Source: a bacterium (lineage in GTDB: Bacteria; Planctomycetota; Planctomycetia; Pirellulales; Pirellulaceae). Taken from it: 64,000 nt of DNA. Below the pieces are notes generated by a model. It was given only the letters and a program-made list of their open reading frames with translations, did no database searches and was not told the origin of the DNA. Location of the stretch: positions 124,001 to 188,000 of the forward strand of contig WGNR01000010.1 in assembly GCA_016124445.1 (NCBI GenBank), read 5' to 3'. Every line of letters starts with the position of its first letter. Within the stretch, counting starts at the first letter, position 1. Shown here piece by piece: positions 38,952 to 46,438 of this stretch. The position numbers and the translations under genes were made by a program.

Positions 38952-39479
38952 TAGTGTGTGACCTCCAAAGCCTAGCGCAAACGGAGGCCCGTACTCTAGG
39001 GACTCGCGTCACGCTTTTCGTTGTTGAAATTCCTTTACGATCCTTGCGCTTCGCGTATCCCTGCAAAAGCATGGTGCCACCTGATAGCAACTACCATGCC
39101 GCAGCGTTAGAAGGGTTAAAATCCCTAGGAAATGACCCTAAAACAGGCACTGTCTGCGCGCTAAGTGGGCGTGACCTGCTTAGAAATGTAGCAAAAAAGT
39201 ATTGCCGAGGCCTCTTTTTTAAACTTTGCAAATAGGGTGCCGACCGTAATTGCGGGGTGGGTCAATTTTTGCCCACGTTCCCCAGCACCTAAATCGCGCC
39301 TATCTGAGCTTTAAACGAGTGCCCAACAGATCCAGCGGCCAGAGAATGATCTCTGGCGATCACGAAGCTCAACTTAAGGCGCCCAGCGCGCCGAGGGAAG
39401 TAGGCAATTGGTGAAATAGATCCTCTCCGTCGGCATTCAAAGGTCTGAACGTCCGAGATGGGAGAGGTGGTCTGGTGGC
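38952..39479. other. Intergenic region upstream of glnN
   Basis: 528 nt with no supportable gene. A 7-bp stem-loop GCATGGT/ACCATGC (39069-39099) lies about 120 nt upstream of the glnN start. On the minus strand it is followed by CTTTTGC, so it could be a leader attenuator, but this is speculative. Confidence 0.45.
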
Positions 39480-40670
39480 CTACGCCGTCTCTTTGTTGCG
39501 AGAGCGGCGGCGTGGTTGATTCTCTTCCGCGGCTTGTTCGGAAGAGTGCAGCATAGCAAGGGGATGGTCCAGGCCGGTAACGGTTCGCATCATCTGGTTG
39601 CGGACCTTGGACCACCGCAGAAGCTTGGGGCCCATTAGATTGCGAAAGGTTCGCTTCAGCCACGACTCTCCTTTGGCAAACCCGGTGACGGTGCGGACTC
39701 GTTGCACGACGGCATTATCGACCGGCCAGCGCTGCTTGTGATAGAGCTTCAATTCGTCCCGCTTGGCGAGTTCGGCGAAGACCCAGGCATCTTCGATCCC
39801 AAGGTTCATTCCGCGTGCTCCGAGCGGCGAGTGTAAGTGGGCTGCATCGCCGGCGAAATAAACCTGGCCTACCTGCATCTTTTCGACCAGGCGGTGGGCG
39901 ATGTGGAACGACGAATTCCAATGCGAGTCGCCAATCGGATTCGAGTTGCCCAAGTGGGCGACCGGGTCAGGGTAATTCCCCATGACGCGCCAGAGAGTTG
40001 GTTCGCCCGGCTTTTCATCACCTGTGAAGACAGGCAGAAGAAAGAGGAAGCCATCGTCCAGCCATTTGATGTGGGCTCGATCCGAGGCAAGATCGGTTGC
40101 CAACGGGATATCGTCCAGGACCCAGGCCCGGTCGTACGTTTCGCCTGGGAAGGAAACATGAACCGATTTTCTCGCGACACTATGCGACCCGTCGGCCGCC
40201 AGAATCCAGGGAGCCTCGACCGATTCGTTGGCCTGGGTCTCGACATGGACCAGTTGGGCCTTGCCTTCGCCGAGTTGGGGTGAGTCGACTAGTTCGATCT
40301 GGCTTTCGATCTCGATGCCTTTTTCCGCGAGATGCTCGGCAAGGACGCGTTCGGTGGTGGCCTGCGAGAGGGCCAGCATGAAAGGGAAGCGGTGTTCGAG
40401 GTTCTCGAAGTCGACTTCGCCGATGATTCGATCATTTCGGTGAATCGTTGCACCCGTCAGCTTACGGCCCAAGGCCATCAATTGGTCGGTCACCCCGGTC
40501 GGTTCGAGCAGTTCGAGGGACCTGGGGTTAACAGCGAGTGCCTTGGAGAACTTGGAACGCTCGGATCGCTTGTCCACAATGCGTGGAATGATTTCGTGCT
40601 GTGCGAGAAAGGTAGCTGCCGCCAACCCCGTGGGGCCGGCTCCGACAATCAGGGGTGATGAAAGCATCAT
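39480..40670 (-). CDS. FAD-dependent monooxygenase (class A flavoprotein)
   Basis: Single-component flavin hydroxylase of the PHBH/UbiH-like fold. It shows the dinucleotide motif LIVGAGPTGLAAATFLAQ, the ILAADGSHSVARKS element (DG motif) and the second FAD motif VYFAGDAAHLHSPLGARGMNLGIEDA. The C-terminus is Arg-rich. The substrate is not evident. I used the ATG pair at 40670/40667 right before the FAD motif (396 aa from 40670). An in-frame ATG at 40721 with AGGG just before it is a valid alternative adding 17 residues. Confidence 0.88.
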   Translation of the reverse strand: MMLSSPLIVGAGPTGLAAATFLAQHEIIPRIVDKRSERSKFSKALAVNPRSLELLEPTGVTDQLMALGRKLTGATIHRNDRIIGEVDFENLEHRFPFMLALSQATTERVLAEHLAEKGIEIESQIELVDSPQLGEGKAQLVHVETQANESVEAPWILAADGSHSVARKSVHVSFPGETYDRAWVLDDIPLATDLASDRAHIKWLDDGFLFLLPVFTGDEKPGEPTLWRVMGNYPDPVAHLGNSNPIGDSHWNSSFHIAHRLVEKMQVGQVYFAGDAAHLHSPLGARGMNLGIEDAWVFAELAKRDELKLYHKQRWPVDNAVVQRVRTVTGFAKGESWLKRTFRNLMGPKLLRWSKVRNQMMRTVTGLDHPLAMLHSSEQAAEENQPRRRSRNKETA

Positions 40671-40853
40671 GCTATCCAGCAGGTAGGAAGTTTTCGTCGA
40701 TTCCGCGAAACTTGTAACCATCACCCTAGGTTGGACTCGGGTAGTCTGCAAGCAAGGATGCGGCAAGAAAGATTGAGAATAGGAAATCTCTCGCGATAGA
40801 ATAACCCCAAGATCCACCCAGTCTCGCTTTTTCTTAACTAGGGAGAGAACGCA

Positions 40854-42110
40854 ATGTCCGCTTCGTTTCGACTTATCGCGTTTGGAATGATTTCCATCTG
40901 TGGAATAACCCTACATAGTGGGGTTCTGTCAGCCGAAGACTGGCCTCAATGGCGAGGCCCCCACCGAGATGGCATTTCGGCCGAGACGGGGCTGTCGGCA
41001 GTTTGGCCGGCAGGAGGTCCGAAGCTGGTTTGGAAAGCCGACAGCCTGGGCGACGGCTACGGGGCCGTTTCGGTCGCCGACAGCATGGTCTTTTTGGTCT
41101 CCAACGAAGGTCTGGAAAACGAACTGGTTAAAGCACTCGACGCCAAAACTGGCGAAGAGCTTTGGTCGACACGGATTGGCAAGGTCGGCAATCCGAACCA
41201 GAAGCCCAGTTATCCCGCCGCTCGCAGTACCCCGACTGTCGATGGCGACATGGTCTACGCGCTCGGATCGGACGGAGACTTGGTCTGTTTGAAGAGGAGC
41301 AGTGGCGAAGAAGTCTGGCGGGTCAGCCTGAGATCCGAGTTCGAAGGCAAGCCTGGGGTTTGGGCTTATGCTGAATCGCCATTGGTCGATGGCGACAAGG
41401 TAATTGTGACCCCAGGGGGCGAAGAGGCCGGGATCGTTGCCGTTGACAAACACTCAGGCAAACCGATCTGGAAGGCAAAAACGATCGACATGGGAGCGGC
41501 CGGCTATGCTTCGGTGCAGAAAGCCAACGTCAGCGGGATCGACCAGTACGTTTCGTTCATGGGCCGCGGACTCGTTGGTGTTAGCGCCAACGACGGAACG
41601 CTGCTGTGGTCGTATCCAGGAACTTCAGGCACCGCCAACATGGCAACACCAACTGCCGGCGGCGATGTGTTCTACAGTGGTGGTGGCCGTAAAGGGGGCG
41701 GGGCCGTTCGGTTGGTCAAAGAGGGTAATGAGTTCGAGTCGGAAGAACTCTACTTCAGCCAGAAGCTCCCCTCATCGATCGGTGGCACCGTGAAAGTTGG
41801 CGACTACCTGTACGGCTGCGGCGGCTCGACCCTGATGTGTATTGGCTTCACCAGCGGTGATATCCAGTGGCAAGAACGTATCAGTGCCCCTGCGTCGCTG
41901 ATTTATGCCGATGGTCGGTTCTACCTGCACGCCGAAGACGGCAAAGTGATGATGGTGTCGGCAGACTCGAAGGGAATGAAAGTGGTCGGCGAATTCGATC
42001 TGCCTGATCAGCCAGAAGGAGTTGGCAAGCAATGGGCTTATCCTGCGCTGGCGGATGGCAAGTTGTATCTTCGGCAGCACGGTACCGTCTGGTGCTACGA
42101 CGTCAAATGA
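40854..42110 (+). CDS. Secreted PQQ-type beta-propeller protein (BamB/PQQ-like)
   Basis: 418-aa exported protein with signal peptide (MSASFRLIAFGMISICGITLHSGVLSAEDWPQWRGP...). The WPQWRGPHRDGIS start and repeated blades such as LVKALDAKTGEELWSTRIG, VYALGSDGDLVCLKRSSGEEVWRVS and GIVAVDKHSGKPIWKAKTID mark a PQQ-like propeller. This kind is very common in planctomycetes and usually lacks the dehydrogenase active site, so enzymatic activity is not implied. AGGGAGAG precedes the ATG. Confidence 0.9.
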   Translation: MSASFRLIAFGMISICGITLHSGVLSAEDWPQWRGPHRDGISAETGLSAVWPAGGPKLVWKADSLGDGYGAVSVADSMVFLVSNEGLENELVKALDAKTGEELWSTRIGKVGNPNQKPSYPAARSTPTVDGDMVYALGSDGDLVCLKRSSGEEVWRVSLRSEFEGKPGVWAYAESPLVDGDKVIVTPGGEEAGIVAVDKHSGKPIWKAKTIDMGAAGYASVQKANVSGIDQYVSFMGRGLVGVSANDGTLLWSYPGTSGTANMATPTAGGDVFYSGGGRKGGGAVRLVKEGNEFESEELYFSQKLPSSIGGTVKVGDYLYGCGGSTLMCIGFTSGDIQWQERISAPASLIYADGRFYLHAEDGKVMMVSADSKGMKVVGEFDLPDQPEGVGKQWAYPALADGKLYLRQHGTVWCYDVK

Positions 42111-42181
42111 TCGGCAAGAAGGACCGATAGCCAAGCGGGATTGCCGCCTGGCTATCGGTTAGGACCTGGAGTTGTGCTCGT

Positions 42182-43606
42182 CTAGCTTTTCGTCGAGCAA
42201 GTTTCCCCGCCGCAGCTACTGCTGCCCACGGCCGGCAACTGCGAGGCCTGCCAGGCTTTGAATCCACCAACCAAATCCAACAGGTTGTTTTTTCCCATCT
42301 GCTGCAGCAGGCTCACTGCGATCGAAGAGCGGTAGCCTCCTGCACAATGAACGACCACATGATCGGCCGCGGGAATCTCGGCGGTACGTTCGGCCAGGTG
42401 CGGCAGCGGAATATGCACGCTATCTTCGATGTGGCCGTTTTCGTATTCCTTATCGCCGCGAACATCGACAATCACCACTTTGCCTGAGAGTTCTCCCACG
42501 GCGGGTGCGGTGATGCGCGAGGTCGTGGCAATCAGGTCGCTTCGATCGGTCAGACTGTCCATGCCATCCTTCAGGTAGCCAGAGACCAGGTCGAAGCCAA
42601 TTCGACCCAGCCGCATGATCGATTCTTCGACACGGTCATCTTCGGCGATCACCACGATCGGGCGATCCTTTGCCAGCATCGAGCCCGCCCAGGTCGCATA
42701 CTTGCCATCGATTCCGATATTAAGCGCGCCTCTGAGATGGGCGCCGGCGAAGTCGGCCGGGTCGCGGGTATCGACAATTTGAGCGCCCGACTGCTGCATC
42801 TCGAGAACTTTCTCCAGTTCCAGCTGCTGCATACTGTCCTTCATCGACTCGTCCAGGCTGGCACGATCTTTCCGGTTGAGGATGGCATCGTGCACGAAAT
42901 AGCTCGGGGCTTCCGGTTGTTCCGCTGTGACGATCTTGAGAAAGTCTTCGCGCGACATCGGTTGGAGAGCGTAGTTGTACTTTCGCTGCTCACCCAGGGT
43001 CGAAAAGGGTTCGCTGCTTAGTGCCTTGCCGCATAGCGAACCAGCACCATGAGCCGGGTAAATACGGACCGAATCAGGTAGCTTCAGCAGTTTTTCGTGC
43101 AGCGAGTCGTACAACATGTTGCCCAACTCATCGGCTGTAGCCCCCACGGAAGCCAGCAGGTCTGGCCGGCCGACATCGCCGATAAACAACGTGTCGCCGG
43201 TCAGTGCCGCGTAGGGTTCTTCGGTACTGTAGGTCGGGTCGAAGACCAATAGCGTGAGCCCTTCCGGCGTGTGGCCAGGTGTCTCGAGGGCTGAGAAGTA
43301 GACGTCGCCCAGGGTGATTCGATCCCCGTCGGCAAGCTTGACGTGATCGAACTCGGCTTCACCTTTGGCGCCAAGGTAAATGGTGGCGCCGACGCGATCT
43401 CGCAGTTCGATATGGCCGGCAACGAAGTCGGCATGGAAGTGGGTCAGGATCACGTGTTTGATCTCGAACCCATGTTCTTTGGCGTCTTCCAGGTAGATGC
43501 CGATGTCTCGCTGAGGATCGATGACCGCAGCCACTTTTGTTTTTTCATCCGCCACCATGTACGAGGCATGGGAAAGGCATTCGAGATAGTAACGTTGAAA
43601 GTACAT
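42182..43606 (-). CDS. MBL-fold hydrolase with two rhodanese domains (persulfide-dioxygenase-like)
   Basis: 474-aa protein: metallo-beta-lactamase domain with ILTHFHADFVAGH (HxHxD metal site), ETPGHTPEGL and LFIGDVGRPDLL, then two rhodanese domains. The first (VLEMQQSGAQIVDTRDPADF) has no Cys at the active loop (VIAEDDR), so it is catalytically dead. The second has the loop HCAGGYRSS with Cys. This domain set is found in persulfide dioxygenase/BLH-type proteins that oxidise glutathione persulfide or related sulfane sulfur. It is the last gene of the ArsR-YgaP-MBL set, 133 nt from the rhodanese gene. Confidence 0.88.
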   Translation of the reverse strand: MYFQRYYLECLSHASYMVADEKTKVAAVIDPQRDIGIYLEDAKEHGFEIKHVILTHFHADFVAGHIELRDRVGATIYLGAKGEAEFDHVKLADGDRITLGDVYFSALETPGHTPEGLTLLVFDPTYSTEEPYAALTGDTLFIGDVGRPDLLASVGATADELGNMLYDSLHEKLLKLPDSVRIYPAHGAGSLCGKALSSEPFSTLGEQRKYNYALQPMSREDFLKIVTAEQPEAPSYFVHDAILNRKDRASLDESMKDSMQQLELEKVLEMQQSGAQIVDTRDPADFAGAHLRGALNIGIDGKYATWAGSMLAKDRPIVVIAEDDRVEESIMRLGRIGFDLVSGYLKDGMDSLTDRSDLIATTSRITAPAVGELSGKVVIVDVRGDKEYENGHIEDSVHIPLPHLAERTAEIPAADHVVVHCAGGYRSSIAVSLLQQMGKNNLLDLVGGFKAWQASQLPAVGSSSCGGETCSTKS

Positions 43607-43739
43607 GACGATGCATCCTTGTATGGGGAGTTACAGCGAAACGTCTTTTAGACGGGAGGGCAGCGGAACGCTGTTGCTTGGGTTCGATGGGTGGAACCGA
43701 ACCGCTACAAGCAGGTCCGCTGCCCGCAACCGAGATTGA

Positions 43740-44294
43740 TCACTTGGAACAACTATTCGAGCAGCCAGTCGCCTGGTTCCATGGCATCTTGGCCAGTAAC
43801 ATTGCCATGCCGCAGGTATCAGTAATTCCGGCGAACATCAGTCCCGCACCAACAAACGCCGAAAGTCCGGCGAAGTAGGGATGGACGAACATTCCCAACA
43901 GCGCACCAACCAGAACCAGGAAGCCGGCGGTGATTCGAACCTGGCGTTCCAGCGACATGACCTTCTTACCGCGAACGACCGGCAAGCCAGCATCGGCCCA
44001 GGCCTGCGTGCCGCCCTCGATGTTAACAACGTTGTCATATCCGGCGGCGATGAACTTATCGCAAGCCTTGCCGGCGCGATTGCCTGACTTGCAGATCACA
44101 TACAAAGGATTGCCGGCACTTCCGTTTCGGGCCTCCATCACGTCCTTGGGGGACAATCGATCCAATGGAATATTGGTCGCGACGGTGGCATGAATCTCTT
44201 GGAATTCGGCCGGGGTACGTACGTCGATCACTTCGCAGGAACCGTTCTGCATGAGCTTGTTCAGCTCTTGGGGCGAAATGGTTTTGACGCTCAT
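43740..44294 (-). CDS. Membrane rhodanese, YgaP-like
   Basis: 184 aa: N-terminal rhodanese domain with active cysteine C68 in YVICKSGNRAG, a joining helix, then two membrane spans (about 120-137 and 144-163) of the DUF2892 type, and a Cys-rich tail (CSNSCSK). This is the architecture of E. coli YgaP, a membrane sulfurtransferase that sits next to an ArsR-type regulator there as here. It likely moves sulfane sulfur for the downstream MBL-rhodanese protein. Confidence 0.9.
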   Translation of the reverse strand: MSVKTISPQELNKLMQNGSCEVIDVRTPAEFQEIHATVATNIPLDRLSPKDVMEARNGSAGNPLYVICKSGNRAGKACDKFIAAGYDNVVNIEGGTQAWADAGLPVVRGKKVMSLERQVRITAGFLVLVGALLGMFVHPYFAGLSAFVGAGLMFAGITDTCGMAMLLAKMPWNQATGCSNSCSK

Positions 44295-44362
44295 GACTAG
44301 CTCCTTCTTGGGTGTTGTAATATCGTGAGGTAACGAGGTATTTGTCTAAAAAAATGTGGTGT

Positions 44363-44686
44363 TTACTTATCGGCACCGGCCAGGAATCGGCTTTCGATAC
44401 AACTCATGATGTCTTTCAGATGCGGTTCGGCTACTGAGTAATAAACTCGTCGGCCATCTCGTTCGCTGGTGAAGAAACCACAACGCTGCATCAATCGTAA
44501 ATGCTCGGAGGCCAAATTCTCAGCAATACTGCAGTCTGCCGCAATCTCGCCAACGGTGAATCGACCAGCCAAGAGCAACTGCACCATCCGGATTCTTACC
44601 GGGTGAGCTAACGCTTTCAAGCACTCGGCGGCTTGCCCAAGGGCATCCATATCGAGTGGCGGTTTGTTTTCTGGGGTTTTGGACAT
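44363..44686 (-). CDS. ArsR/SmtB-family regulator (sulfide/thiol sensor candidate)
   Basis: 107-aa winged-helix repressor with CLKALAHPVRIRMVQLLLAG, the recognition segment SIAENLASEHLRLMQRCGF and a beta-wing ERDGRRVYYSV. Cysteines are at C22, C52, C69 and C96. Pairs of these could form a disulfide or polysulfide bridge, as in SqrR/BigR/YgaV-type sensors, but the positions do not map simply onto those. AGGAG eight nucleotides before ATG 44686 decides the start. It is encoded upstream of YgaP-like and MBL-rhodanese genes. Confidence 0.88.
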   Translation of the reverse strand: MSKTPENKPPLDMDALGQAAECLKALAHPVRIRMVQLLLAGRFTVGEIAADCSIAENLASEHLRLMQRCGFFTSERDGRRVYYSVAEPHLKDIMSCIESRFLAGADK

Positions 44687-44705
44687 GATTGATTCTCCTA
44701 ATAAC

Positions 44706-44746
44706 AATATATCGGGAGTTGACGAGATGTCAAGTACTGAATCTCG
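44706..44746 (-). promoter_or_regulatory. Promoter and likely operator for the ArsR operon
   Basis: On the minus strand, TTGACA (44728-44733) and TATATT (44706-44711) with 16-nt spacer form a near-consensus promoter 20 nt before the ArsR gene. An inverted repeat CGAGAT-N12-ATCTCG (44723-44746) overlaps the -35, a suitable place for autorepression by the ArsR protein. Confidence 0.6.
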
Positions 44747-44905
44747 CCGTTTTTTCCGGGATTCTTTTTCTTATTGATTATGACCAACTGAGGCAGAGAT
44801 TCCAGTCGTAGAAACAGGACCTTTTTCAAAGGAAAGGCCATTAGATGTATCGGCTTTTTGGTGCCTAGGTTTTCCTGTGGCAGCATGTTGGCCAGATGGA
44901 TCGCA

Positions 44906-46288
44906 CTAGTAATCGCGAAACGGTCCCCTTGGTTCGGCGACTTCCATTTTGCTTTTCCACTCGGCTAGCAGGCGCTTCATCTCTTCGACTTTTTCTGGGT
45001 GCTTTGCGGACAGATCGTTCTTTTCGCCAATGTCGTCAGGCAGGAAATAGAGCCCTTTGGCTCGCTTGCTGTCGATCCACTTCCAATCTCCGACCCGGGC
45101 CGCCACGTCGGAGCGGCGCTGCCAGAACATTTCGGTTCGTGGCGACGAGATGGTTCCTTGCAAGACCGGCAGCATGTCGAAGCCATCGTAGATGACTCCC
45201 TTAGGAAGAGCCGACTCGGTCGCGGCACAAACGGTGGGGAAGACTTCCAATGACGATAGAAACTGCTGGTTCACCTTGCCTGCGGGAATGTGCCCTGGCC
45301 AGCGCACCACGCAAGGAACCCGATTGCCTCCTTCCCACATGGTCGACTTCTTTCCTTGCAGCGGCTCATTGTTGGCAATGCCGCTGCCGCCGTTGTCTGA
45401 GAAGAAGATTACCAAGGTATTGTCCTCGATCCGATACTTCTCGAGCCGCTTCAGGATCGCCCCGATGGCGGCGTCCATCTCGGTAACGGCTGCCATGTAC
45501 CCGCGTCGTCGCTCGGAATGCTTATCGGTTCCTGCTGGGTATTTAGCCAGATACTCTGGTGAAGCTTGCACGCTGCCTCGGATCTCAGGATCAAGATTCG
45601 AGGCCCCGTGCGGTGCGTTGAAAGGAACGTAGAGAAAGAATGGCTTGTCGTGATTGCGGTCGATGAACTCGATCGCATGATCTCGAAAGAGCGTCGTACA
45701 GTAAGTGCCGCGATCCTGCGTCGTTGGTTGATTATCTGCAAACATCGAAGGCACGCCGTATCGTTCGTGGGTGAAGTAATCGATGCCGGTGTTGCAGAAG
45801 CCGTAGAAGCTGTCAAAGCCGCGCTGCAGCGGAAGATACCGTTTCAATTGGCCCCCATCCCACTTGCCATAGCAACCGCAACTGTAGCCGGCGTCATGCA
45901 GTGCGTTGGCGAGAAATACCTCGCGAACATCCGTCCCCAAGATCCGTTCCGGACTGACGGCATACTCGTCTGGCGAATAAAGATGCCCGTCGTCGACGCG
46001 GTCGTTGCGGATCATGTCGTAGGTTCCGTTCCGCTGTGGGTACCTGCCGGTCAGAAACGCTGCCCGCGACGGCGTACAGGCATTCCAGGCAACATAGAAG
46101 TTCGTCAAGCGAACCCCTTGGGAAGCCAGCCGATCGAGATTGGGCGTTTGAACGTCAGTAGCCCCGAAGCAACCAAGGTCGTGATAGCCTTGGTCGTCGG
46201 AAACAATCAGAACAACATTTGTTGGTCGATCACCAGCGGATGCCAAAGTTGGCAGGCAAAACAGCGCGAAAAGGAGAAACGCACGCAT
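44906..46288 (-). CDS. Secreted sulfatase, 460 aa
   Basis: Arylsulfatase-type enzyme with a signal peptide ending ASA (residue 18). Metal ligands lie in VLIVSDDQGYHDLG, and the formylglycine motif is C71-T-P-S-R. The IIFSDNGGSGIANNEPLQGKK-like region (VIFFSDNGGSGIANN) is typical of S1 family members acting on carbohydrates. The start has GAGGAAAA before the ATG. A promoter segment almost identical to that of the next upstream gene lies ahead. Substrate not predictable. Confidence 0.92.
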   Translation of the reverse strand: MRAFLLFALFCLPTLASAGDRPTNVVLIVSDDQGYHDLGCFGATDVQTPNLDRLASQGVRLTNFYVAWNACTPSRAAFLTGRYPQRNGTYDMIRNDRVDDGHLYSPDEYAVSPERILGTDVREVFLANALHDAGYSCGCYGKWDGGQLKRYLPLQRGFDSFYGFCNTGIDYFTHERYGVPSMFADNQPTTQDRGTYCTTLFRDHAIEFIDRNHDKPFFLYVPFNAPHGASNLDPEIRGSVQASPEYLAKYPAGTDKHSERRRGYMAAVTEMDAAIGAILKRLEKYRIEDNTLVIFFSDNGGSGIANNEPLQGKKSTMWEGGNRVPCVVRWPGHIPAGKVNQQFLSSLEVFPTVCAATESALPKGVIYDGFDMLPVLQGTISSPRTEMFWQRRSDVAARVGDWKWIDSKRAKGLYFLPDDIGEKNDLSAKHPEKVEEMKRLLAEWKSKMEVAEPRGPFRDY

Positions 46289-46306
46289 GATTTTCCTCGA
46301 AAGGTG

Positions 46307-46369
46307 GGATCAAGGGAGAGTTGAGGAGGTGCGTTTCAGGATAGCTAGTTAGCCGGTGGATGCAAGTTT
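46307..46369 (-). promoter_or_regulatory. Promoter of sulfatase gene, copy A of a shared upstream element
   Basis: Minus-strand TTGCAT (46360-46365), 16-nt spacer, TATCCT (46338-46343). The whole 63-nt segment aligns with 48776-48840 at about three quarters identity, including the region between the promoter and the gene. Confidence 0.65.
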
Positions 46370-46438
46370 GGGGCTTAAGTTGACGAAGGAACTCCTCTGG
46401 CAGAATCGAAACGCATACCAAGTATCTCTCGCCGATCG

